Of a stretch of DNA of 64,000 nucleotides, positions 27,247 to 34,079 are shown in pieces (position 1 is the first letter of the stretch; the number at the start of each line of letters is the position of its first letter). The stretch lies in assembly GCF_020091585.1 (NCBI RefSeq), contig NZ_CP083582.1, positions 5,900,536-5,964,535 on the forward strand, written 5' to 3'. Position numbers and translations under genes: made by a program. The notes beneath the pieces are model-generated. The model was given only the letters and a program-made list of their open reading frames with translations, was not told where the DNA came from and did not search any database. The DNA comes from Kovacikia minuta CCNUW1 (lineage in GTDB: Bacteria; Cyanobacteriota; Cyanobacteriia; Leptolyngbyales; Leptolyngbyaceae).

Positions 27247-28065
27247 CCCCTGCGTTTGTCCCAGGGGAATCTGAACTTACTTGCCACCTGTCCCCGCAAA
27301 TTTCAACATACCTATTTAGAGCAGCTCGCTGCCCCCAACCCCCCAGAGCAGCAGGAAAAACAGAATCAGGGCAATCGGTTTCACCTATTGATGCAGCAGT
27401 GGCAGCTTGGATTGCCGATCGCCCCCTTTATTCAAGCGGATGGGCAACTTCAACAGTGGTTCAAGGCGTTTACCAATGCCGCCCCCAAAATCTTGACCTT
27501 GGGGTCAGGGGAGGAAGTCGTCCTGAGCCAAAGTGAACATACTCGAACGTTGGAATTTCAGGGCTATCTATTCACCGTTGTCTATGATTTGCTGCTTTCT
27601 GGGCAGCAATCAGCCAAAATCCTTGACTGGAAGACCTATCCCCGGCCCCAAAATTCCCGCTGGTTGCTGGAGAACTGGCAAACCCGTCTTTATCCCTTTG
27701 TTCTGGCTGAAACCAGCACCTATTTACCCGAACAGATTTCGATGACCTATTGGTTTTTCCAGGCAACAGGGGAGCAGGCAACCGCTGCCGCTGCCCAAAG
27801 TTTTGCGATCGCCTACAATGCCGCCAAACATGAGCAGACCCGTCAAGACCTTTCCCAACTGTTGACCCAATTGACTCACTGGTTAGACCAATACCAGGCG
27901 GGCGAACCCTTTCCCCACCTCGCCTTTGGCTCAAAGCCCTGCGAAACCTGCACCTTTCCCCGGCGGTGCTTTGGCCCAGAAGTAAGGCAGGATGATCTTG
28001 CTGCTTTGCCCGATCGCCCTGGGAGCTTGCCGAGTTTCGAAGAGATTGAGGAAGTTCCTTTGTGA
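27154..28065 (+). CDS. PD-(D/E)XK nuclease with probable 4Fe-4S cluster (RecB/AddB/Cas4-like)
   Basis: About 270 recognisable residues. LLATCPRKFQHTYLEQL gives the first Cys and GNRFHLLMQ the helix with His. The catalytic core is VVYDLLLSGQQSAKILDWKT (Asp plus DxK). Three C-terminal cysteines (CETCTFPRRC) complete a set of four that in AddB/Cas4-type nucleases binds an iron-sulfur cluster. The annotated ATG at 27154 lies in 7-bp repeat DNA and adds a junk-like KGKEKGEKGEGE leader. A real start near TTG 27256 is plausible. There is no cas or add partner nearby, so the role is unknown. Confidence 0.8.
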   Translation: MKDTREREKGKEKGEKGEGEVLSFILYPLSFPLRLSQGNLNLLATCPRKFQHTYLEQLAAPNPPEQQEKQNQGNRFHLLMQQWQLGLPIAPFIQADGQLQQWFKAFTNAAPKILTLGSGEEVVLSQSEHTRTLEFQGYLFTVVYDLLLSGQQSAKILDWKTYPRPQNSRWLLENWQTRLYPFVLAETSTYLPEQISMTYWFFQATGEQATAAAAQSFAIAYNAAKHEQTRQDLSQLLTQLTHWLDQYQAGEPFPHLAFGSKPCETCTFPRRCFGPEVRQDDLAALPDRPGSLPSFEEIEEVPL

Positions 28066-28169
28066 GGGGAGAGGGGGGAAAGAATTTAGAATTTTGACAG
28101 GGGGGGAAGGTTTTCAGTTACCAGGCTCTAGCCACCAATGACGAAGGACGAACAACCAATGACCAGTGG

Positions 28170-28418
28170 CTACATCAGAACGTCCTGATTCTGTTCTTGT
28201 AACGATCGCCACCCGGCCTGCCATAGCGATCGTTCCTTGAGGAGGCGAGCGTTAATCCAGAGTCGGACACTTGGATCGCAGGCAGAAACCAGTTCTGCAA
28301 ATACCCAAGGACCCTGATTTTTTCGATTCACAACCTGGAAGTGTCTCCAGCCTTCAATCTTTTGCTGGGCGGTCCACTTAGAACCGACCAGATGGGGAAA
28401 CTTTAGTTTTCGTTGCAT
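28170..28418 (-). CDS. Trp-rich small conserved protein (TIGR02450-type)
   Basis: 82 residues with six tryptophans. VGSKWTAQQKIEGWRHFQVV is the family's defining block, followed by WVFAELVSACDPSVRLWINA. Members are found in cyanobacteria and some proteobacteria, and the function is not established. It lies 7 bases downstream of the MAPEG gene on the same strand, so they are probably co-transcribed. Confidence 0.85.
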   Translation of the reverse strand: MQRKLKFPHLVGSKWTAQQKIEGWRHFQVVNRKNQGPWVFAELVSACDPSVRLWINARLLKERSLWQAGWRSLQEQNQDVLM

Positions 28419-28425
28419 CTGCCCA

Positions 28426-28821
28426 TTAAGTAAAAGTAGCCAGGTTCAGCCCAGCCCCTATCAAAGCGCCAATCAGCAGGATGAGATTGGTCAACGAGGA
28501 AATGCCGAAGCCAATAAACCGCTTTTCCGCCGCCTGATAGTAGCCCCAGGCATATAAAATTCGTCCAATTATCCAAATTACACCAAGACCTGTCCCCCAA
28601 ATCGGGCTAACAAATTTGCAGAACAACCAGAGGGCAGGCAAAAACACCACGATTTGCTCCAGAGTATTCTGCTGCACCCGTATCACTCGTTCAAAATCGG
28701 GGTCTCCTGACATCTGAGGTGGCTTTATACCGAATTTCAACCTGGCTCTACTCACATTAATCGTCAGGATGAGATAGAGGATGAGGGTCAGCAGTGTAAT
28801 TAGTGCAGGTAAAGGGGACAT
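28426..28821 (-). CDS. MAPEG-family membrane protein
   Basis: 131 residues with four membrane helices. The family core ERVIRVQQNTLEQIVVFLPA is the MAPEG signature (microsomal glutathione transferase/leukotriene C4 synthase superfamily), followed by GRILYAWGYYQAAEKRFIGF. The start is set at the Met of MSPLPALITLLTL (28821), directly before helix 1; a longer frame to 28854 adds 11 residues without support. Glutathione-dependent detoxification is the family role; the substrate is unknown. Confidence 0.88.
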   Translation of the reverse strand: MSPLPALITLLTLILYLILTINVSRARLKFGIKPPQMSGDPDFERVIRVQQNTLEQIVVFLPALWLFCKFVSPIWGTGLGVIWIIGRILYAWGYYQAAEKRFIGFGISSLTNLILLIGALIGAGLNLATFT

Positions 28822-28977
28822 TTTTGAGATTCTTTCGTTTGCTACAAAAAGCACTCTAAAGGTTCAATCAACCCTTGGCAAGTACAACAAATTATGCCGT
28901 AAGCCTAAACTTGAGGTTAAATGGGGAGACTTAATGTTGATTCTGCTGAGTCGTGTTCATCGACCTAGGGATGGCTT

Positions 28978-29775
28978 ATGAAACTAAGAGTTTTGGCAAT
29001 TCATACTGTGGTTCCTGCTGGACTTGCAACGCTACTAACGACGATCGGCATTGCGATTCCATTGCGGGCAGAGAACCTGAGCCATACCCAGCAACTTTTA
29101 TCGACTCGAAAATGTTCGCGCTGTGATTTGAGCAGCGCTGGGTTGACCTTTGCAAACCTGTCCAATGCAGACTTGACCCAGGCAAATCTGAGTGGGGCGA
29201 ATCTCAGTCGAGCCAATCTTCAAGGGGCAGATTTACGGGGGGCAAATTTAATCGGGGCAAGTTTATTTGGCGCAAATTTAACCGGGGCAAAATTGGATGG
29301 CGCAAATCTGGGTGCTGCCGATTTGCGGGGGGCTTATCTGACAGGAGCCAGTATCACAGGGGTGGTCTGGGAGAGTACGTTACTGGAAGAGGCGGTTGGG
29401 CTTCCAAATTCCGTTGGGAAGGTGGAAGATTTCTACAATTGGGCAATGGAGGATATGCGCCGGAAGAATTTTCCGGGGGCGATCGACAATTTTAATCAGG
29501 TGTTGAATCGGAAACCTGACTTTGCCCAGGCCTATATGGGACGAGGCGTCGCCCGTTTGCAAACCGACGATCGCGAAGGTGGGATTGAGGACGTGAGGCG
29601 GGCAGAAACCCTTTTCACCGCTCAGGGCAACCAGGAAGGAACAAAAGTTGCCCAGCAGATGGTGAAGGATTTAACCACCCCACCGCCTGAGCAAAAAACC
29701 GGGGGTGGCTTGGGACAAGCGCTGATTGGCGTCCTAGGATTCGCGTTGCAATTCCTCCCCTTTTCACTCTTCTAA
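28978..29775 (+). CDS. Exported pentapeptide-repeat and TPR protein
   Basis: 265 residues. The N-terminal signal segment (about 8-30, ending LRAENLS) is followed by CSRCDLSS and about 14 pentapeptide repeats of A(N/D)LxG type (about 50-130), which build a quadrilateral beta-helix. A short TPR pair follows (about 145-205: NFPGAIDNFNQVLNRKPDFA, AYMGRGVARL). The C terminus is hydrophobic (LIGVLGFALQFLPFSLF). The combination suggests a scaffold in the periplasm or lumen. No partner gene is visible. Confidence 0.82.
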   Translation: MKLRVLAIHTVVPAGLATLLTTIGIAIPLRAENLSHTQQLLSTRKCSRCDLSSAGLTFANLSNADLTQANLSGANLSRANLQGADLRGANLIGASLFGANLTGAKLDGANLGAADLRGAYLTGASITGVVWESTLLEEAVGLPNSVGKVEDFYNWAMEDMRRKNFPGAIDNFNQVLNRKPDFAQAYMGRGVARLQTDDREGGIEDVRRAETLFTAQGNQEGTKVAQQMVKDLTTPPPEQKTGGGLGQALIGVLGFALQFLPFSLF

Positions 29776-29843
29776 ATTCCCCATGCGGGTACTTTAAGCA
29801 ATTTAGCCCTCTTTCCACAATAAGGAGAATCAATGGTTGACAT

Positions 29844-29949
29844 CTAGAGCATCGGTACAGTATTTCGAGAAACCGGGTTTCTGGTGAGGATATGCAACGA
29901 AACTTGAGCATCTCACAGAAGAAACCCGGTTTCTGTACCGGCGTTCTAG
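29844..29949 (-). mobile_element. MITE-like element, copy B (106 bp, CTAG-flanked)
   Basis: This is the reverse complement of copy A at 3804-3909, with essentially the same sequence and the same CTAG flanks. It sits between the pentapeptide gene and a small secreted protein gene. See copy A for structure. Confidence 0.85.
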
Positions 29950-29990
29950 GCATCTAGACAACCAATTCACCGATGTTTGTGGAGATACAC

Positions 29991-30383
29991 ATGAGACATT
30001 TACCCATCTGGAGCCTTGCTTTAGCCTCAATCTGCCTGGGGTTTACCTGGGGATATTCAGAATCGGCCCAATCTGCCCAACCCGGACGCACCACGGAACA
30101 ACGGAATCAAACCCCTGGCAGAGTACATCAAATCCCTCAAGGTCCTTCTGATTTTGTTAATCCAACGAAAAAACCATCAAAAGCGACCTTAGACGTTAAA
30201 TGTGGCGGCAACACATTTACCATTTCTACAGGAAATGATCAGGGAACTTGTACGGCTACACCGCCTGGAAGTGGCGGCGGCGGCGGCGGTGCTTGTAGTG
30301 ATGGCAGCGGCAATACTGCAAGCGTAAGTTGCGACACGGGTTGCAGCGGTGCCACAGGTTCAGGATCTTGCTCAGGTCCGTAA
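29991..30383 (+). CDS. Small secreted Gly/Ser/Cys-rich protein, unrecognised
   Basis: 130 residues from the ATG at 29991, which directly precedes a signal peptide (MRHLPIWSLALASICLGFTW, cleavage near SAQSAQ). The mature part has LDVKCGGNTFTISTGNDQGTC, then a poly-Gly stretch (GSGGGGGGAC) and a Cys-rich tail with SVSCDTGCSGATGSGSCSGP. Six cysteines could form disulfides outside the cytoplasm. I recognise no family. A start at 29973 would add six residues. Confidence 0.6.
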   Translation: MRHLPIWSLALASICLGFTWGYSESAQSAQPGRTTEQRNQTPGRVHQIPQGPSDFVNPTKKPSKATLDVKCGGNTFTISTGNDQGTCTATPPGSGGGGGGACSDGSGNTASVSCDTGCSGATGSGSCSGP

Positions 30384-30425
30384 ATATTTAGATCTCTTCT
30401 GGTATAGATTCAGGTAAACGAATCC

Positions 30426-30457
30426 CTGTAGAGATGGAATTAATTCCATCTCTACAG
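30426..30457. terminator. 32-bp perfect palindrome between convergent genes
   Basis: The palindrome from CTGTAGAGATGGAATT to AATTCCATCTCTACAG is perfect and lies between the secreted-protein gene and the convergent M56 peptidase gene. It may terminate both, though no T-run follows. The GTAGAGA motif recurs in the hairpin at 33388. Confidence 0.55.
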
Positions 30458-30469
30458 AGATTTTTGAAT

Positions 30470-31313
30470 TCAATAGTGAAAAGGAACACTCGCTAGAGGC
30501 AGCAGTACCAGTAACAGCCATGCCCATGTCCAGACGGGCGATCGCTGCGCCGATTCGGGTTCAGATAGCAGCGCTTCGATTCGTTCCTCCAATCGGGTCT
30601 GGGGAGCTGCACTACTAAATGCGGCACAGAAATTGTCAGAATAAAGTTCCGGAGCGCTCACCATTTGCAGCAGGGATTCTGCTAACAGTAAGCTATCGAC
30701 CTGTTGAGCCGCCCAACGATCTGCCCGATGCTCTCTCAATAGCAACAGTTCTTGCCACAGGACTTCGGTCTGGGGTAGCCAAACTGTCATCCGCCGCAGC
30801 CAGCCCAGCCAGAAAAACCAGAAGGTATCTCGATAGTGGCGGTGGGCTTGTTCGTGGGTCAAGACGGCTTCCAAGTGAGCGGCATCAAACGTGTTCAAAA
30901 GCCCCTGGCTAACGACCAATTCGGGTTGCCAGAAACCAATCTGGGCAACGAAGGGAACCGTAGTAGGCAGTAACCGGGCAGGTTTAGACTGTAAATCGAA
31001 CCGAGCATAGGAGCGTACCTGGTGCAAAGAATGCCAGCCGTCCGCAACCAGCTTGATTGCCAGAATGCTGGCAACTGCCAGAAAACTAACCGCCAGTAGG
31101 TAGCTGAGCCAGCCTTCCCACCAACGCACCATTTGCCCTTTTGGACCCATACAGAGTAGGGCGATCGCGGTCATTAACAACAGCAGGGGCGCAAACAGAA
31201 ATTGCCCCAACGCTCGCCGCCAGCGTTTTTGCCAGGTTCCCCCCATTTGAACTGGCTGTAACCTCAATAGCAGCCGCGAGGGTGAGCGCTAACAACAGGA
31301 TGACGAGATGCAT
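30470..31313 (-). pseudogene. M56/BlaR1-type membrane metalloprotease (PetP candidate), 1-base insertion near the N terminus
   Basis: Membrane zinc protease with HExxH in VLTHEQAHRHYRDTFWF and the third ligand region LLLREHRADRWAAQQVD. Several N-terminal helices are present. The ATG at 31313 overlaps the stop of the BlaI-type gene (TAATG), so translation is coupled. The N terminus (MHLVILLLALTLA) is in another frame from the rest (LLLRLQPVQMGGTWQKRW). Dropping one base of CC at 31274-31275 joins them. In Synechocystis a BlaI/M56 pair, PetR/PetP, controls petJ and petE by copper, and petJ lies 1.6 kb away here. Confidence 0.8.
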
Positions 31314-31732
31314 TACTGTTCCTCCCTGGCTTGGCGAATGGCGCGCAGCCGTTGGGCGATCGCATCCAACTGCTCCACACTTGCCTGATCTAAACTATCG
31401 GCAAAGGCAGCTACCACGTCTGGATTGCCCACTGCCAAAAATTGATTCAACTGTTCATAGGCTCGCAGGGCTTGCGCCTGTTCCCGCGAGATCAGCGGTT
31501 TCCAAAAGTAGGTTCTGCCCTGCTTGTCACAGGTTAGCCAACCCTTTTGAGTTAACCGTTGCAACACAGTTGTGACTGAGGTGTATGCCAACTCCCGCTC
31601 CGGATCGGACAGAATGCGCTCATGCACATCTTTCACCGTTGCAGATTGCAATTCCCAAACAATATGCAGGATCTCCGTTTCCAGCGGTCCCAGAGAAAGC
31701 TGCTTGGGACGATAATTCGGCAGAAAAGCCAT
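31313..31732 (-). CDS. BlaI/MecI-family repressor (PetR candidate)
   Basis: 139 residues with the BlaI winged helix: LGPLETEILHIVWELQSATV, DVHERILSDPERELAYTSVT, TVLQRLTQKGWLTCDKQGRT. A C-terminal dimerisation tail follows. Such repressors are cleaved by a partner M56 protease, here the overlapping gene. Given a cytochrome c6 gene 1.2 kb upstream on the other strand, it is a good PetR candidate: PetR represses petJ and is removed when copper is present. The assignment is by synteny and family, not by search. Confidence 0.88.
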   Translation of the reverse strand: MAFLPNYRPKQLSLGPLETEILHIVWELQSATVKDVHERILSDPERELAYTSVTTVLQRLTQKGWLTCDKQGRTYFWKPLISREQAQALRAYEQLNQFLAVGNPDVVAAFADSLDQASVEQLDAIAQRLRAIRQAREEQ

Positions 31733-32119
31733 TGGGTGTTATTTCGCCAAGTAGAAATCTTTTGTATAGCTTACTGCAATCGTGCGTTCAGGGGGAAAGC
31801 CTCTCCCTTCTGCCTCCAGCCAACGCATTCCCAATCCCCTGCCCTGTCAGTTATCACCGACTTTCGACTCCTAAGCATTTCCCTTTAAGGATCGCGGATT
31901 GATTAAAGTGTCATTCTGTGGGGGGGCGTGGCATTCGGTAGAAAGTCATCGCGATTGCCGCAAAAACCGCTACCGAATGCCACGCCCGTACAAATAAGGG
32001 GTGTTCAAGTTATTTGAATTCACGATCCTAAGTTGATGCTTAAGTTATCCATCTTCACCCCATCCCAGATTCAAAAACGAGAAGCTTAGATCATCAAATG
32101 AATCGGGAGATTAAAGGTT
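31733..32119. other. Spacer upstream of the BlaI-type gene
   Basis: Holds the repressor promoter (not resolved) and the strong hairpin at 31924-31987. No gene is recognised. Confidence 0.4.
31924..31987. repeat. Perfect 18-bp hairpin (GGGCGTGGCATTCGGTAG)
   Basis: The two 18-base arms are exact complements (31924-31941 and 31970-31987) around a 28-base loop. The GCATTCGG core is shared with the elements near 24241 and 40801. Confidence 0.9.
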
Positions 32120-32614
32120 ATGGTTACTCTACTAAAAAAAGGTTTAGCAAGCACATTGGTGATCGCCACCGCAATCCTGGGAAGTACGATCGCCAATCCC
32201 AAACCCGCTGAAGCTCAAGTATTGATTGGCGGCGGCGGAACCTGTGCCCCCCATCAAGCCTTCTATCAACAGTATGTTTCAGGCTACTACAACTCCTTTG
32301 GCACCTGGGTTCCTAGCCACTACGAAACCCGCTCTAGAATGTCAACGGAATGCAACCAGCCAAATACGCCTTTCCCTTCTGGTTTGGCAGGAGCCTGGTA
32401 CACAGATGCAAATAATAGCGGTGCAACGACCCACATCGTTCAGACCGATCCCTTTAACAACTACCGCTTTATTAATGAACAGGGAAGTACGTCCTGGGGG
32501 TACGTCCTGGGCAATCAGGTTTTTGCTCCTGAATGGGGGGTGACAGGCACTCTGCAAAATAATGGAAATCGGATTGCCTGGTCGAATGGAACCGATTGGA
32601 CTCGTTACGGTTGA
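32120..32614 (+). CDS. Secreted hypothetical protein
   Basis: 164 residues with a signal peptide (about 1-32, LASTLVIATAILGSTIANPK, cleavage near AEAQ). The mature domain is rich in Gly, Asn and aromatic residues (YQQYVSGYYNSFGTWVPSHY; SGLAGAWYTDANNSG; IAWSNGTDWTRYG). The repeated 'GAW..' and 'W' strands resemble a small beta-sandwich or lipocalin-like binding fold, but no family is recognised. It lies between the putative petR promoter and petJ; a link to copper control is only positional. Confidence 0.65.
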   Translation: MVTLLKKGLASTLVIATAILGSTIANPKPAEAQVLIGGGGTCAPHQAFYQQYVSGYYNSFGTWVPSHYETRSRMSTECNQPNTPFPSGLAGAWYTDANNSGATTHIVQTDPFNNYRFINEQGSTSWGYVLGNQVFAPEWGVTGTLQNNGNRIAWSNGTDWTRYG

Positions 32615-32629
32615 AGTGAAGTCAGGAGG

Positions 32630-32830
32630 CAGAAGGCAGGAGCTAGGAGACAGAAGAGGAAAGCCATTCTAGATTCTGGCTCCTGGATTCTATTTTCTAG
32701 TCAGCCTCCCATAACTTCCCCTCGTCCGCGATTATGAAAAGCCCTTTCCTTCTGCTCTCTGACCGTCCAGTTTAATTCATCCTTTATCCTTCATCCTTCA
32801 TCCCTTCCCTCCTCCCCTCCTCCCCTATCA
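32630..32830. repeat. 7-bp tandem arrays upstream of petJ
   Basis: Runs of AGGAGGC/AGAAGGC, CATCCTT and CCTCCCCT type units with period 7 fill most of this spacer. Confidence 0.7.
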
Positions 32831-32838
32831 CCTAGTTT

Positions 32839-32857
32839 GACAGCCTGTCTTTTGACT
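32839..32857 (+). promoter_or_regulatory. Candidate operator and -35 element of petJ
   Basis: GACAGCCTGTC (32839-32849) is an 11-bp palindrome with one central base, directly before TTGACT (32852-32857). A weak -10, GAGAAT, lies 18 bases further. The location fits a repressor site, but I found no matching copy upstream of the BlaI-type gene, so PetR binding is untested. Confidence 0.35.
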
Positions 32858-32921
32858 CAGAAAAACTGCTCGATCGAGAATAGGGGCGTTATTTCAGTTT
32901 CATTTGGGTAAAAGATCCTTC

Positions 32922-33257
32922 ATGAGAACAATTCTGTCTATCGTGGCGATCGCGATCGCTGTCTTTACCTTCACCTTCAGCCCAACCGCACTGGCGGCTG
33001 ATCTGGCTGTGGGAGCAAAGGTTTTCAACGCAAATTGTGCGGCTTGCCATGCCGGAGGGGGAAATGTGGTGCAAGCCAATAAGACCCTCAAACAAGACAC
33101 GCTGAAACAGTTTGGCATGGCTTCTACCGATGCCATCATCACTCAAGTCAAAAACGGCAAAAACGCGATGCCCTCCTTTAAGGCACGGCTGACGGATGAT
33201 CAAATCGAGTCGGTTGCGGCTTACGTTTTGGCTCAATCCGAAAAAGGGTGGAAATAG
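32922..33257 (+). CDS. petJ: Cytochrome c6
   Basis: Soluble thylakoid-lumen cytochrome that carries electrons from cytochrome b6f to photosystem I, replacing plastocyanin when copper is scarce. The start is ATG at 32922, not the upstream in-frame TTG at 32904. A Sec signal peptide ends [17 protein letters not shown]. The haem site is CAACH and the axial Met lies in [11 protein letters not shown]. The C-terminal helix [16 protein letters not shown] is typical. Mature length, about 86 residues, is normal. Confidence 0.97.
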   Translation: MRTILSIVAIAIAVFTFTFSPTALAADLAVGAKVFNANCAACHAGGGNVVQANKTLKQDTLKQFGMASTDAIITQVKNGKNAMPSFKARLTDDQIESVAAYVLAQSEKGWK

Positions 33258-33387
33258 CCCTCAAGGTTTATCCCGTTACTGATAGGGGCAAAACTTTGGG
33301 CAACGGTTTTTCACTACTTTCGAAAAACTATTTGCCGGATGCTTTGCCCTTACACGCAGGGTCGTGTTTCAGATTTATGGGTGATAT

Positions 33388-33420
33388 CCGTAGAGACGTT
33401 CCGCCGGAACGTCTCTACGG
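33388..33420. repeat. Perfect 15-bp hairpin downstream of petJ
   Basis: CCGTAGAGACGTTCC (33388-33402) and GGAACGTCTCTACGG (33406-33420) are exact complements with a 3-base loop. The tight stem could act as a transcription barrier for petJ, but no T-run follows. GTAGAGACG hairpins are a common cyanobacterial spacer repeat. Confidence 0.85.
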
Positions 33421-33500
33421 CGTATGAACAACCTATCTAGAACACCACCCACGCAGGATGATCGCGATGGCAAAAGGCAGAAGGCACAGGGCAGAAGCGA

Positions 33501-34015
33501 GGGCAAGATGCCCACACTACGGCTAGAAACCTGTTCAGCCTTCTTACAAATCTGCCTCAGGGGGGAATCGTTTCGTTTGAATCAGGAACGTTCTCACTTG
33601 GAACGGCATCATTCTCATTTGAAACCGGAACGTTCTCACTTGGAACAGCAGCATCCTCGTTTGAACCAGGAACATCCTCAACTGGGAGCGAAAGGGGTTT
33701 GTTTAAAGCAGGTGTAGCCCCTCAGGAAAGTCAAGCCGTCCCAGAGAATTTTGGTCAGTTCTCCGATCTGCGTGGGAATAGCAGAAATTTTTCCCGACGA
33801 TCGTTTTCCTGGTTCCAAAGGCTCTATTTCTAATGGCATTCATTTGACGACTCAGCGAATAGATTACGAATCATTCTGAAGAGGCAGAAATTCTTGTGGA
33901 TGTTGCTCGGTTTGCAGCAGGTCTGGTGATTCAAGAAGAAGCATGGAACACCAGTAGCCTTACAACCAAACTAAAGCAATGGGTTCAATCCCTCGCAGAA
34001 ATACAGGTGAGATGA
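33501..34015 (+). pseudogene. Decayed or miscalled gene, function unknown
   Basis: No long frame exists, yet coherent protein emerges if one G is removed at 33774-33776 and one T at 33874-33875. It then reads ARNLFSLLTNLPQGG, a 7-residue repeat zone, SQAVPENFGQFSDLRGIAEI, SISNGIHLTTQRIDYESSEE, ILVDVARFAAGLVIQEEAWN and a stop at 34015. No start codon is evident, because the 5' end runs into AAGGCAG repeats. No family is recognised. An alternative 97-codon frame (33424-33717) covers only the repeats. Confidence 0.35.
33577..33681 (+). repeat. 21-bp tandem repeat, five units
   Basis: Five consecutive 21-bp units start TTGAA/TTGGAAC and contain GGAACGTTCTCA or variants. Odd and even units differ, so a 42-bp higher-order period is also visible. 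The unit length keeps all reading frames open. Confidence 0.9.
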
Positions 34016-34079
34016 AATCCGATTGATTGACTATCGCGATGAGTTCAAAACCCCTTTTAGAGCCAAATTCATTGCGTCT

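Noticed and set aside
33577-33681. CRISPR array
   Set aside because: Units of 21 bp are contiguous with no unique spacers and no cas genes nearby; it is a simple tandem repeat.
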